Shown here one piece after another: positions 25,158-34,730 of a DNA stretch of 36,977 nt (position 1 is its first letter; each line of letters starts with the position of its first letter). A program made the position numbers and the translations under genes. The stretch is taken from contig JAFMCK010000004.1 of NCBI GenBank assembly GCA_017857825.1, forward strand, positions 1 to 36,977, given 5' to 3'. The stretch is from Rhodospirillales bacterium. GTDB taxonomy: Bacteria; Pseudomonadota; Alphaproteobacteria; Rhodospirillales; Casp-alpha2. The notes under the pieces were generated by a model, which did not search any database, was not told where the DNA came from, and saw only the letters and a list, made by a program, of their open reading frames with translations.

Positions 25158-28100
25158 ATGCCTAAACGTACAGATATTAAATCGATCATGATCATCGGCG
25201 CGGGGCCGATTATTATCGGTCAGGCGTGCGAGTTTGATTATTCGGGTGCACAGGCGTGTAAGGCGCTGCGTGAAGAGGGCTATCGGGTGATCTTGGTGAA
25301 CTCCAACCCGGCCACCATCATGACGGACCCGTCGATGGCGGACGCGACCTATATCGAGCCGATCACGCCGGAATTTCTGGAAAATATCATTGCCAAGGAA
25401 CGTCCGGACGCATTGCTGCCGACGATGGGTGGGCAGACCGGCCTGAACGCGGGCATGGCGCTGGCGGAGCTCGGTGTCTTGGAAAAATACGGCGTTGAGC
25501 TGATCGGCGCCAATGCCGAGGTGATCGCCAAGGCCGAAGACCGGCTGCTGTTCCGCGATGCGATGACGAAAATTGGTCTCGGTACGCCGAAGTCGGAAGT
25601 CTTCACGGGCGAGTACGAGTTGATCGAAATTCCCGATCAAGGCGGCAACACCAAAGAAATGACTGTGCTGTCGTCGGCGTCCAAGCAAAAGGCGCTGGTC
25701 GCATTGCAGTCGGTAGGCTTGCCGGCTGTTATTCGCCCGGCCTTTACCTTGGGCGGCACCGGTGGGGGGATTGCCTACACCGCTGAAGAATATGAGCGCA
25801 TCGTCACGTCCGGCGTGTTGGCGTCGCCGATCAACCAAGTATTGATCGAAGAAAGCGTGCTCGGCTGGAAAGAGTTTGAGATGGAGGTCGTCCGCGACCG
25901 TGCGGACAACTGCATCATCATCTGTTCCATCGAAAACGTCGATCCGATGGGCGTGCATACGGGGGACTCCATTACCGTCGCCCCGGCGCTGACGCTGACC
26001 GACAAAGAATATCAAATCATGCGCGATGCCTCGATTGCGGTGTTGCGTGAAATTGGCGTCGATACCGGCGGCTCGAACGTGCAGTTCGCCGTCAACCCGG
26101 AAGATGGCCGCTTGGTCGTGATCGAAATGAACCCGCGTGTGTCGCGCTCGTCGGCATTGGCGTCAAAAGCGACCGGCTTCCCGATTGCCAAGGTGGCGGC
26201 GAAGCTGGCCTGCGGCTATACGCTGGATGAATTGCAGAACGATATCACCGGTGTGACGCCGGCATCGTTCGAACCGACCATCGACTATGTGGTCGTCAAA
26301 ATCCCGCGCTTCACGTTTGAAAAATTCCCGGGCACCGAAGCCTTGTTGTCGACGTCGATGAAGTCTGTCGGTGAAGCGATGGCGATGGGTCGGACCTTCG
26401 AAGAAGCGCTGCAGAAGGGCTATCGGTCGATGGAGACCGGCTTGAACGGCCTCAATGAGATCGAGATTGAAGGCGGCGTCAAATCCGACGGCAGCATGGA
26501 CAAAGACGTGATCAAAGCAGTGCTCAGTGAAGCACGTCCGGACCGTTTGCGTTATTTGGCGCAAGCGATGCGCTTAGGCATGTCGCTCGAAGACATTGCT
26601 GCGGCCAGCCATTACGACATGTGGTTCTTGCAGCGCATCGAAAACATCGTCAATGCCGAGGCCGAGGTTCGCGCCAATGGTTTGCCCGTTGACATGCAGG
26701 GCATGGCACGATTGAAGAAAATGGGTTTTTCAGACGAGCGTTTGGCCGAGTTGGTCGACGTTCAACCGACGGACGTTGCTAAGGCACGCCGCGCACTCAA
26801 TGTGTTGCCGGTCTATAAACGGGTCGACACCTGTGCCGCCGAATTCGCCTCGCAGACGTCGTACATGTACGGCTGCTATGAGGGTGATGGCCTAAATGCG
26901 CCGGAGTGCGAGTCCAATCCGACCGACCGTGAAAAGGTTGCGATTTTAGGCGGCGGGCCGAACCGCATCGGGCAGGGGATCGAATTCGATTACTGCTGTG
27001 TGCACGCGGCCTATGCGCTGAAAGAAGCCGGTTACGAGACCATCATGATCAACTGCAATCCGGAAACCGTGTCGACCGATTACGACACGTCGGATCGTTT
27101 GTACTTCGAGCCGCTGACCGCCGAAGACGTAATCGAGGTTTTGCGTAAAGAACAAAGCAACGGCACGCTCAAGGGCGTGATCGTGCAGTTGGGCGGGCAG
27201 ACGCCGCTGAAACTGGCGGCGGCCCTCGAAGAAGAAGGCATCCCGATTCTCGGTACTTCGCCAGACGCTATCGACTTAGCCGAAGACCGTGAGCGCTTCC
27301 AGGTACTGCTTCAGGAAACTGGGCTCTTGCAGCCTGCCAACGGTTTGGCGCGTTCCATGTACGAAGCCAAAGCGGTGGCGCAAAAAATCGGCTATCCGCT
27401 GGTGATCCGCCCAAGCTATGTGCTAGGCGGCCGCGCCATGGAGATCGTTCACGACGACACAGCGCTCGATCGCTATATGCGCGAAGCCGTGGTGGTATCC
27501 GGCACCAGCCCCGTGTTGTTGGACAGCTATCTGCAAGATGCCATCGAAGTTGACGTGGATGCGTTGTGTGACGGTGAGAATGTTTATGTTGCCGGCATCA
27601 TGCAGCACATCGAAGAAGCCGGCATCCATTCCGGTGACAGCGCATGCTCGTTGCCGCCGTTCTCGCTCAGTGACGCGATCATCGAGGAGCTTGAGGTGCA
27701 GGCCAAAGTGTTGGCCAAGGCGCTCAGCGTGGTCGGCTTGATGAACGTGCAGTTCGCCATCAAAGACAACGATATTTATATTCTCGAAGTGAACCCGCGC
27801 GCCTCGCGTACCGTACCGTTCGTTGCCAAAGCAACCGGCGTGCCGATTGCAAAAATTGCGGCGCGCTTGATGGCAGGCGAGAAGCTCTCGTCGTTTACGT
27901 TGCCGGTGTTGGGGGCGTTGGACCACATTGCCGTTAAAGAAGCCGTGTTCCCATTCTCGCGCTTCCCAGGTGTCGACACGTTGCTCGGCCCGGAAATGAA
28001 ATCCACCGGCGAGGTGATGGGCATCGACAAAGACTTCAGCTTGGCGTTCGCAAAGTCGCAGTTGGGCGCAGGCATGGTTTTGCCGACATCGGGCACCGTG

Positions 28101-28505
28101 TTTATCTCGGTCCGTGACCACGATAAGGACAAAGCGCTCGTCGTCGCGCAGACATTAGCCGAGATCGGCTTTAAGGTGATGGCGACGGGCGGCACGCAGC
28201 GGTTTTTGGAAGAAAACGGGGTGCCGGCGTCTAAGGTGAATAAGGTTTTAGAAGGCCGTCCGCATTGCGTTGATGCACTTAGCAATGGCGACGTGCAGCT
28301 GGTCATCAACACCACCGACGGCGCGCAATCGATTGCCGATAGTTATTCGATCCGTCGTACGGCGCTGGTTCAAGCGGTGCCGCACTACACGACGATGACG
28401 GCCGCGCTGGCTGCCGCACAGGCAATTGCAGCCATTCGTGCTGCCGGTGGTAGCGGCGGGCTTGAAGTTGCGCCCCTGCAAGCGTATTTTAAAGCCTCGT
28501 ATTAG
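25158..28505 (+). CDS. carB: Carbamoyl-phosphate synthase large subunit
   Basis: A 1115-residue synthetase made of two homologous ATP-grasp halves that phosphorylate bicarbonate and then carbamate, with an allosteric MGS-like domain at the C-terminus (~970-1115). The N-terminal half opens [24 protein letters not shown], and the second half has the equivalent [20 protein letters not shown] near residue 593. Conserved ATP-grasp blocks ([13 protein letters not shown] and [35 protein letters not shown] and [20 protein letters not shown]) are intact. It is somewhat longer than the E. coli enzyme, as in other alphaproteobacteria. ATG at 25158 has GGGA eight bases upstream. It is separated from carA by about 1.4 kb of inserted DNA, so its expression may need read-through or its own promoter. 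Confidence 0.97.
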   Translation: MPKRTDIKSIMIIGAGPIIIGQACEFDYSGAQACKALREEGYRVILVNSNPATIMTDPSMADATYIEPITPEFLENIIAKERPDALLPTMGGQTGLNAGMALAELGVLEKYGVELIGANAEVIAKAEDRLLFRDAMTKIGLGTPKSEVFTGEYELIEIPDQGGNTKEMTVLSSASKQKALVALQSVGLPAVIRPAFTLGGTGGGIAYTAEEYERIVTSGVLASPINQVLIEESVLGWKEFEMEVVRDRADNCIIICSIENVDPMGVHTGDSITVAPALTLTDKEYQIMRDASIAVLREIGVDTGGSNVQFAVNPEDGRLVVIEMNPRVSRSSALASKATGFPIAKVAAKLACGYTLDELQNDITGVTPASFEPTIDYVVVKIPRFTFEKFPGTEALLSTSMKSVGEAMAMGRTFEEALQKGYRSMETGLNGLNEIEIEGGVKSDGSMDKDVIKAVLSEARPDRLRYLAQAMRLGMSLEDIAAASHYDMWFLQRIENIVNAEAEVRANGLPVDMQGMARLKKMGFSDERLAELVDVQPTDVAKARRALNVLPVYKRVDTCAAEFASQTSYMYGCYEGDGLNAPECESNPTDREKVAILGGGPNRIGQGIEFDYCCVHAAYALKEAGYETIMINCNPETVSTDYDTSDRLYFEPLTAEDVIEVLRKEQSNGTLKGVIVQLGGQTPLKLAAALEEEGIPILGTSPDAIDLAEDRERFQVLLQETGLLQPANGLARSMYEAKAVAQKIGYPLVIRPSYVLGGRAMEIVHDDTALDRYMREAVVVSGTSPVLLDSYLQDAIEVDVDALCDGENVYVAGIMQHIEEAGIHSGDSACSLPPFSLSDAIIEELEVQAKVLAKALSVVGLMNVQFAIKDNDIYILEVNPRASRTVPFVAKATGVPIAKIAARLMAGEKLSSFTLPVLGALDHIAVKEAVFPFSRFPGVDTLLGPEMKSTGEVMGIDKDFSLAFAKSQLGAGMVLPTSGTVFISVRDHDKDKALVVAQTLAEIGFKVMATGGTQRFLEENGVPASKVNKVLEGRPHCVDALSNGDVQLVINTTDGAQSIADSYSIRRTALVQAVPHYTTMTAALAAAQAIAAIRAAGGSGGLEVAPLQAYFKASY

Positions 28506-28613
28506 GGCTTTCCTGAAATGAGAACTGGTGGCTGGTCACCTTTTAGGTGACGGGCTTAGTTTTAGTTCGGCTTTTTGAGTGACGAGGAGGGCTGCACACG
28601 CAGCCAAGACGCT

Positions 28614-29090
28614 ATGGAACGTGTACCGATGACCCGGGAGGGCTTAACTGTCCTCGAACATGAACTGCGACGCCTCAAGTCTGAGGAGCGCCCCGCCGTG
28701 ATCAAAGCGATCGCTGAAGCACGCGAACACGGCGACCTGTCTGAGAATGCTGAATACCATGCGGCCCGTGAACGTCAGAGCTTCATCGAAGGCCGCATTG
28801 CTGAACTCGAAGACGTTACCAGTCGCGCCGAGGCAATTGATACGTCTGAGATGTCGGGCGATACCGTGCGCTTTGGCGCGCATGTGTTAGTTGCCGACAC
28901 GGATACCGACGAAGAGACCGAATACCGCATTGTTGGTGCCATGGAAGCGGATTTGGAACTCGGCAAGATTTCCGTGACCTCGCCGTTAGCCCGCGCCTTG
29001 ATCGGCAAGACCATCGGCGACGTCGTCGAAGTGGCGACGCCGGGCGGCGGCAAATCCTATGAAATCTGCAAAGTCCTTTGGAAAAACTAG
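28614..29090 (+). CDS. greA: Transcription elongation factor GreA
   Basis: A 158-residue factor that enters the RNA polymerase secondary channel and stimulates cleavage of backtracked RNA. The N-terminal coiled coil holds MTREGLTVLEHELRRLK, HGDLSENAEYHAARERQSFI (with the acidic tip Asp-Leu-Ser-Glu), and the C-terminal FKBP-like domain ends GKTIGDVVEVATPGG and YEICKV. ATG at 28614 gives the normal alphaproteobacterial N-terminus and length; TTG at 28575 has a nearby GAGGAGG but on the wrong side, and ATG at 28629 is also possible. A short hairpin (28535-28551) without a T run lies between carB and greA. greA is convergent with the Lrp gene 23 bases away. Confidence 0.94.
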   Translation: MERVPMTREGLTVLEHELRRLKSEERPAVIKAIAEAREHGDLSENAEYHAARERQSFIEGRIAELEDVTSRAEAIDTSEMSGDTVRFGAHVLVADTDTDEETEYRIVGAMEADLELGKISVTSPLARALIGKTIGDVVEVATPGGGKSYEICKVLWKN

Positions 29091-29113
29091 GCTTTTAGCG
29101 GCTTAGTTTCTGG

Positions 29114-29614
29114 TCACGCTTCGTCATCTTCATCATGCAGCACGTCGGTGTTGATCGGCACGCCCGGCAGGTTTTTCGATGTCCGGATGGTTTCCAGCGT
29201 CGATACGGTGGTGACGTGGGGGGCTTCGGTAATGCCCATGGTCAGCTTGTCGCGATGTTCTTTGTCGCGCGCCACAATCTTCAATAAAAAGTCGCCGCCG
29301 CCGCGAATCATGTGGCATTCGCGGATTTCCGGCCAGTCGGCCATGAGATCTTCGAAACTTTTGAGGACGGCCTGTGATTGGCTGTCGAGCCCGACCAAGG
29401 CAAAATAAACTTCCTTGAAGCCCATCAGTGCGCCGTCGATCTCGGCATGATAGCCGTGGACGTAGCCGGATTCTTCGAGTGCGCGGACGCGGCGTAGGCA
29501 CGGCGGCGCGGAAATGCCGGCGCGTTGCGACAGCTCGACATTGGTCATGCGACCGTCATCTTGAAGATCACGGAGAATCCGTAAATCGATGGCGTCGAGT
29601 TTCACCCGTTGCAC
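29114..29614 (-). CDS. Lrp/AsnC-family transcriptional regulator
   Basis: A 166-residue feast/famine regulator. The N-terminal helix-turn-helix (LDAIDLRILRDLQDDGRMTN, then SQRAGISAPPCLRRVRALEE) is followed by the RAM ligand-binding domain (YHAEIDGALMGFKEVYFALV, CHMIRGGGDFLLKIVARD) and an acidic tail. The ligand is presumably an amino acid but cannot be read from sequence. GTG at 29614 is chosen: GGGGG lies six bases upstream and the family N-terminus begins there; the frame open to 29716 adds a Cys-rich segment unlike Lrp proteins. It diverges from trxB across ~190 bases, so it may regulate itself or trxB. Confidence 0.9.
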   Translation of the reverse strand: MQRVKLDAIDLRILRDLQDDGRMTNVELSQRAGISAPPCLRRVRALEESGYVHGYHAEIDGALMGFKEVYFALVGLDSQSQAVLKSFEDLMADWPEIRECHMIRGGGDFLLKIVARDKEHRDKLTMGITEAPHVTTVSTLETIRTSKNLPGVPINTDVLHDEDDEA

Positions 29615-29773
29615 AGAACACCCCCATTGTTTAGATGCTATCTCGTTACACCAAGGCGGCTTCACGCGCAATATCCTTGCGCAACATAATTCCCCGCTTT
29701 GATTATCCGCCTCCATCGTTGCGTCCAGCAGCGGAACGGCTTATTTAGGGAGGCTCACGCATTTAATGGTTAA

Positions 29774-30775
<1,002 letters not shown>

Positions 30776-30806
30776 TCGGCGCAGCTAACAGCCAAAAGGG
30801 GGCACG

Positions 30807-31703
30807 ATGCCGATCGATTGGGATAAGCTTCGTGTCTTTCACGCGGTCGCGGAGGCGGGTAGCTTCACCCATGCGGGTGAGAAGCTGAATCTCAGCCAGT
30901 CTGCGATCAGCCGTCAGATCAGTGCCCTCGAACAAAGTCTCGGCACGCCGCTGTTTCACCGTCATGCGCGTGGTTTGTTGCTGACCGAGCAGGGCGAGAC
31001 GCTACTTGAGACCGCGCGGAGCGTGTTCTCGCAGTTGGCGCGCGTGCAGGCGCAACTAGCTGAAAATAAACAACGTCCGCAAGGGCCGCTCAAGGTTTCG
31101 ACGACGGTCGCTTTCGGCTCGGTATTTCTGGCGCCACGGATGAAGGAATTTGTCACCCAGTATCCGGAAATCGATGTGTCGTTGGTGCTGGCCGATACCG
31201 AGCTGGATCTGTCGATGCGCCAAGCCGACGTGGCGATCCGCCTGACCCCGCCGACACAGCCGGATCTCGTGCAACGCCATTTGATGACGCTGCGCTACCG
31301 CGTTTATGCCGCCCCCGAATACCTGCAGCAGAACGGGATGCCGAAATCGCCGAAAGACCTGGATAAGCATAAGATTGTCGTCTATGGCGACGATGCTAGG
31401 CCGCCAGCGATGAATTTGAACTGGCTTTTGGCAGCGGGTCGTAAAGACGGATCGGTCCGAAACCCCGTGCTCAGGCTGAATTCGATCTATGGTATCTTGC
31501 GTGCAGTGCAGAGCGGACTGGGTGTCGGCGCGCTGCCGGAATACATGGGGCGCGAGCTTGGCAGCCTCGTTGAAATCATGCCTGAACTCGAAGGACCTGA
31601 GTTGGATATGTTCTTCGTTTACCCGGAAGAACTGAGAGAATCTGCCAGAATCGGCGCATTTCGCGATTTTATTGTCGCGAAGCTTGCGGCGGTAAAACGC
31701 TAA
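30807..31703 (+). CDS. LysR-family transcriptional regulator downstream of trxB
   Basis: A 298-residue LTTR with an intact winged helix-turn-helix (residues ~4-63: WDKLRVFHAVAEAGSFTHAG, SQSAISRQISALEQSLG) and an effector domain (VSTTVAFGSVFLAPRMKEF, DVAIRLTPP, GILRAVQSGLGVGALPEYM). ATG at 30807 follows a purine-rich AAAAGGGGGC. Adjacency to trxB suggests a redox-linked role, but this is inference only. Next to its 3' end lies a ~180-base stretch with two inverted repeats and then the candidate small RNA. Confidence 0.92.
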   Translation: MPIDWDKLRVFHAVAEAGSFTHAGEKLNLSQSAISRQISALEQSLGTPLFHRHARGLLLTEQGETLLETARSVFSQLARVQAQLAENKQRPQGPLKVSTTVAFGSVFLAPRMKEFVTQYPEIDVSLVLADTELDLSMRQADVAIRLTPPTQPDLVQRHLMTLRYRVYAAPEYLQQNGMPKSPKDLDKHKIVVYGDDARPPAMNLNWLLAAGRKDGSVRNPVLRLNSIYGILRAVQSGLGVGALPEYMGRELGSLVEIMPELEGPELDMFFVYPEELRESARIGAFRDFIVAKLAAVKR

Positions 31704-31883
31704 ATCTATTGGTGACCTTTGGTTTGCGTTAGATATGCGTGAAATGCATGGCTGGGTTGCCGCTTTGGCTCTGGTGTGCAGCCACAACAAATCTATATAC
31801 CCTATGTAGTCGATGTTGCATTGCAGCAAGACGTAAGGTTTTGAGGCGTCGTTACAGATCGATTGATCGCAGATAATTCGCTG

Positions 31884-32020
31884 ATCTTGATCCGCCTCCA
31901 GCAGTTTCCGGGCTCCCTGTCCGGAATGAGGGACCGGTTTCCGGCCCCTCGCGTCTCCCAGACGTGAAACCTCCCTGTTTAAACTCGCCCCCGGGGTTTG
32001 TCCCCGGGGGATTTTTCTTT
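31884..32020 (+). ncRNA. Candidate structured small RNA with repeated CCUCC/CUCCC motifs
   Basis: Four hairpins stand in a row on the plus strand. Hairpin 1: TTCCGG (31906-31911) with CCGGAA (31921-31926), loop GCTCCCTGT. Hairpin 2: GAGGG/CCCTC plus CCGG/CCGG (31928-31950), loop TTT. Hairpin 3: CGTCT-CCC-AGACG (31952-31964). Hairpin 4: the terminator. The unpaired parts carry pyrimidine motifs that could pair with Shine-Dalgarno sequences: CCTCC at 31895-31899, CTCCC in loop 1, TCCC in loop 3 and ACCTCCCTG before the terminator. A good -10 hexamer GATAAT lies at 31872-31877, predicting a start near 31884; the -35 is weak. From memory the CCUCCCU linker recalls MmgR/suhB-type alphaproteobacterial RNAs, but I cannot confirm that. 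No protein frame fits. Confidence 0.55.
31988..32020 (+). terminator. Very strong intrinsic terminator
   Basis: A 9-base-pair perfect GC stem CCCCCGGGG (31988-31996) and CCCCGGGGG (32002-32010) with loop TTTGT is followed by ATTTTTCTTT. It is the 3' end of the candidate small RNA and could also stop read-through from the LysR gene. Confidence 0.93.
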
Positions 32021-32240
32021 TCTGGGAACAGCAAGCGCCTTTATAGCGGCACCCGGCTTGTCGTGACGAACCCGCGGATAGATGCTATCGTACCTATCGG
32101 TTTTAGAAGGAACTGGGTTTCTTCTGTCCGAACCGTTCATTTTCGCAGCAAATCTGCGCGCGGGGTCTTTAAATCCGTGTGCGTGGGCTTACCTGCAGTG
32201 TACCCAGAAAAATGTGACCAGGAAAAAGGAGCTCCAGCGC

Positions 32241-32957
32241 ATGGCTGACAGCAAACGTATTCTCATTATCGCAACCTCGCACGCCGATCTCGGTGAGACC
32301 GGCAAAAAGACCGGCTTTCATTACGAGGAGTTGGCGACCCCGTATTTTGCCTTTACCGACGCAGGCTACCGGGTCGATTTCGCCTCGCCCGAAGGCGGCA
32401 TGATTCCGTACGACCCGAACAGCTACGCAGAGACCGAGGCTGACCGCCCGGACAGCGTTAACCGCTTCGTCACAGATATGGACGCACTGACAAAAGTGCA
32501 GGTGACCAAACGGATCGAACATGTGAACGCCGAAGACTACGACGCAATTTATCTGCCAGGCGGCCACGGCACCATGTGGGACCTGCCGGAAAACGAGCGC
32601 CTCGGCCAGCTTATCGTCGATGCGATGGAACGTGATATTCCTGTCGCCGCCGTCTGCCACGGCCCGGCCGGCCTGATTGCGGCCACCTACGCCGACGGCA
32701 CGCCCGTCGTCAAAGGTCGCAAGGTGAACAGCTTTACCGATGCCGAAGAGCACGCGGTCGAGCTCGAGGAAGTTGTGCCGTTCCTGCTCGAAGCCAAACT
32801 CCGTGAGTTGGGTGCCGAGTTCGAAGGCGGCGAAAACTTCACGCCGAAGGTTGTCGTCGACGGCAATCTGATCACTGGCCAAAACCCGATGTCGGCAGCC
32901 CCGCTTGCTGACGCCGTGTTGACGGCCATCGACGCACGCCGCAAAAAAGCCGCGTAA
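32241..32957 (+). CDS. DJ-1/PfpI-family protein (type 1 glutamine amidotransferase-like)
   Basis: A 238-residue cytoplasmic protein of the DJ-1/PfpI superfamily, nearest in style to Hsp31/HchA-like members that act as glutathione-independent glyoxalases, deglycases or chaperones. The nucleophile elbow AVCHGPAGL carries Cys139 followed by His140, and the acidic partner is likely a Glu in an early strand. Other blocks are GYRVDFASPEGG, YDAIYLPGGHGTMWDLPE and GQNPMSAAPLADAVL. ATG at 32241 has AAAAAGGAG upstream; the frame open from 32082 adds non-family residues. It follows the candidate small RNA and ends before a bidirectional terminator. Enzymatic activity cannot be predicted from this alone. 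Confidence 0.9.
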   Translation: MADSKRILIIATSHADLGETGKKTGFHYEELATPYFAFTDAGYRVDFASPEGGMIPYDPNSYAETEADRPDSVNRFVTDMDALTKVQVTKRIEHVNAEDYDAIYLPGGHGTMWDLPENERLGQLIVDAMERDIPVAAVCHGPAGLIAATYADGTPVVKGRKVNSFTDAEEHAVELEEVVPFLLEAKLRELGAEFEGGENFTPKVVVDGNLITGQNPMSAAPLADAVLTAIDARRKKAA

Positions 32958-32976
32958 GCGTCGCGATCAATCGACG

Positions 32977-33007
32977 AAAAAGGCCGGCAATTTGCCGGCC
33001 TTTTTTT
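32977..33007. terminator. Bidirectional intrinsic terminator between DJ-1 and EncFtn genes
   Basis: Stem GGCCGGC (32982-32988) and GCCGGCC (32994-33000), loop AATTT, has seven T residues on the right and AAAAA on the left, so it can terminate both convergent genes. Confidence 0.92.
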
Positions 33008-33024
33008 GTGCTGAGTTCGCTTGC

Positions 33025-33315
33025 TCAGTGTCCGCCCGTGATCGGACCTTCTTTGTACAACCATTCTTTGAGTTGGCCGGCGAAGTCTTCGTTGTTGCGG
33101 CGCATCCATTCCAGGACCATGCAGGCGTGTTCCATTTCTTCGCGCATGTTGTGCAGCAGGATTTCTTTGAGCTCTTCGTTTTCGCAGTCGTCGGCGCGCT
33201 GACGGTACCAGTCCACGGCCTCCATTTCTTCCATCAGTGAAACGATGGCGTGGTGAAGTTCGAGCGTTTCTTTGCTCAGGCGTTCGCGTGGTGCGTGCAG
33301 ATTGTCGCTGGCCAT
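33025..33315 (-). CDS. Encapsulated-ferritin-like (EncFtn) protein without targeting tail
   Basis: A 96-residue two-helix ferroxidase subunit. It aligns closely with the EncFtn domain of Rhodospirillum rubrum. By that alignment the di-iron ligands are Glu30 (in MEEMEAVDWY), Glu60 and His63 (in REEMEHAC), and the neighbouring Trp36/Tyr37 are also kept. EncFtn oxidises Fe(II) as a ring of dimers and is normally packed inside an encapsulin shell. Here the protein ends at YKEGPITGGH: the C-terminal extension with its Leu/Gly-rich encapsulation peptide is absent, and no encapsulin gene is adjacent. ATG at 33315 has AGGAG 11 bases upstream. It is convergent with the DJ-1 gene. Confidence 0.9.
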   Translation of the reverse strand: MASDNLHAPRERLSKETLELHHAIVSLMEEMEAVDWYRQRADDCENEELKEILLHNMREEMEHACMVLEWMRRNNEDFAGQLKEWLYKEGPITGGH

Positions 33316-33404
33316 GGGTATTTAACTCCTAAAACGGTGGGTCCTCTCATATGCATTATGGTGATCGGTGCCCTGGCCTGCAACCGGCGGCTCTAGCAGA
33401 ATAC

Positions 33405-33587
33405 TTACGCGGCGACAGCGACCATGGCTGGCAGGCGTTTCTTCTGCCACGCGCGCACCACATCGATCACGTCAACAACCTTGAGTCCATCGCGCGCCAG
33501 CAGTTTATGCATCAACGGATCGTTCAGCAGTTCGGTGAGGCAGGGCTCGATCCCGGCTTCGGCGGGAAAAGGATAGGGACGGGGCAT
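33405..33587 (-). CDS. Small protein of 60 residues, function unknown
   Basis: A short frame encoding MPRPYPFPAEAGIEP then TELLNDPLMHKLLARDGLKV and DVIDVVRAWQKKR. AGGAG lies six bases upstream of the ATG at 33587, a textbook spacing that supports translation. The pattern ELLxDPLxxxLLxRDG resembles small proteins seen in other alphaproteobacteria, though I cannot name the family. It appears soluble and helical. It lies on the same strand as the EncFtn gene, which starts 90 bases further on, and diverges from the agmatinase-family gene at 33739. Co-transcription with EncFtn is possible. Confidence 0.6.
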   Translation of the reverse strand: MPRPYPFPAEAGIEPCLTELLNDPLMHKLLARDGLKVVDVIDVVRAWQKKRLPAMVAVAA

Positions 33588-33738
33588 GGTGGTCTCCTTT
33601 TAGGGCACATGCGTGGGTGGTCTCGCAGGGTGGGTATACGCACGAAGCGTGTCAGGAATATGACGCTGGTTTGACCTTTTACCGTCGCGTGCAGATGCCC
33701 TAGTCTCAGATCAGCAACAGCAACCATTGCGAGGTATC

Positions 33739-34722
33739 ATGAGCGACGGCAAACACGCCTTTTATCGTCCGCGTTCGGGCGCAGACCTGCCGCGCTTCGC
33801 CGGTATTCCGACGTTCATGCGCCTGCCCCACGTTGATCTGCCGAAGGCCACCGCTGAGGTCGACATCGGCCTGATCGGCGTCCCGTGGGATGGCGGCACA
33901 ACGAACCGCCCGGGCGCACGCCACGGGCCGCGTCAGATGCGGGATCTTTCAACAATGATGCGAAACGTGCACCATGTGACCGGCACCATGCCGTTTAACA
34001 TCGCAAGTTGTGCAGACCTGGGCGATACGTCGGTCAACCCGGTGGATCTGTTGGATACGTTAGCGCGTGTCGGGGCGTTCTATAAAGATCTGAAAGCCGC
34101 CAATATCATGCCGCTGACTGCGGGGGGCGATCATCTGATCACACTGCCGGTGATGCGCGGCATTGCCGAACCGGGGCAACCGCTCGGCATGGTTCATTTT
34201 GATGCACACACCGATACCTGGGACCGTTACTTCGGCGGCCATGAATATACCCACGGGACCCCGTTTCGCCGCGCCATTGAAGAGGGGCTGTTGGACCCCA
34301 AGCGCGTGATCCAGATCGGTATTCGCGGCGCGCTCTATACCCCCGATGATAAAGATTGGGGCTTGGAGCAGGGCATTCGTGTAATCGAGATCGAGGAATA
34401 TTTTGATCTGGGCCCGGAAAAAGTCGCCACTGAAGCGCGCCGCGTGATCGGGGACGGTCCATGTTATGTGAGTTTTGATGTGGACGGTTTGGACCCGGTA
34501 TATGCGCCCGGCACCGGCACGCCCGAGATCGGCGGCTACACCACCCACGATGCGCAGGTGATGCTGCGCGGCCTTCGCGGTTTGGATATCGTCGGCGGCG
34601 ATGTGGTCGAGGTCTCGCCGCCATTTGATATGTCGGGCAGCACAGCCCTGGTCGGGGTCACTTTGATGTTCGAGATTTTATGCTTGATGGCCGAGCGGAT
34701 CGAGATGCGGGGGCGGAAGTAG
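33739..34722 (+). CDS. Agmatinase/guanidinobutyrase-family ureohydrolase
   Basis: A 327-residue manganese ureohydrolase that would cleave a guanidino compound such as agmatine or guanidinobutyrate to urea and an amine. The binuclear metal motifs are intact: GGDHLIT (~129-135), HFDAHTDTWD (~154-163) and SFDVDGLDPVYAPGTGTPE (~245-263). The conserved VPWDGGTTNRPGARHGP near residue 50 is typical of the agmatinase/guanidinobutyrase branch. The precise substrate cannot be read from sequence, so no gene symbol is given. ATG at 33739 has GAGG four bases upstream; TTG at 33727 is less likely. It is convergent with the DUF1223 gene with only eight bases between stops. Confidence 0.9.
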   Translation: MSDGKHAFYRPRSGADLPRFAGIPTFMRLPHVDLPKATAEVDIGLIGVPWDGGTTNRPGARHGPRQMRDLSTMMRNVHHVTGTMPFNIASCADLGDTSVNPVDLLDTLARVGAFYKDLKAANIMPLTAGGDHLITLPVMRGIAEPGQPLGMVHFDAHTDTWDRYFGGHEYTHGTPFRRAIEEGLLDPKRVIQIGIRGALYTPDDKDWGLEQGIRVIEIEEYFDLGPEKVATEARRVIGDGPCYVSFDVDGLDPVYAPGTGTPEIGGYTTHDAQVMLRGLRGLDIVGGDVVEVSPPFDMSGSTALVGVTLMFEILCLMAERIEMRGRK

Positions 34723-34730
34723 AATCACGC

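Noticed and set aside
25152-26015. Minus-strand open frames opposite carB, including 27423-28121
   Set aside because: They shadow a highly conserved gene; His/Arg-rich translations are typical of reverse-strand artefacts.
28535-28551. GTCACC-TTTTA-GGTGAC hairpin after carB as terminator
   Set aside because: The stem is six pairs and no T run follows; carB and greA may be co-transcribed.
31735-31809. Short plus-strand frame starting ATG CGT GAA ATG with 24 codons
   Set aside because: No ribosome-binding site and no recognisable protein; the inverted repeats at the same place explain the pattern better.
31884-32020. 6S RNA, SRP RNA or RNase P RNA
   Set aside because: No long rod with a central bubble, no SRP tetraloop domain and no RNase P core motifs; the hairpin series differs from all three.
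31852-32034. Minus-strand 60-codon frame over the candidate small RNA
   Set aside because: It reads through the terminator hairpin and translates as Gly/Pro/Arg low-complexity with no ribosome-binding site.
32169-32882. Minus-strand open frame opposite the DJ-1 gene
   Set aside because: Antisense of a clear family protein with intact catalytic Cys; no ribosome-binding site and no domain.
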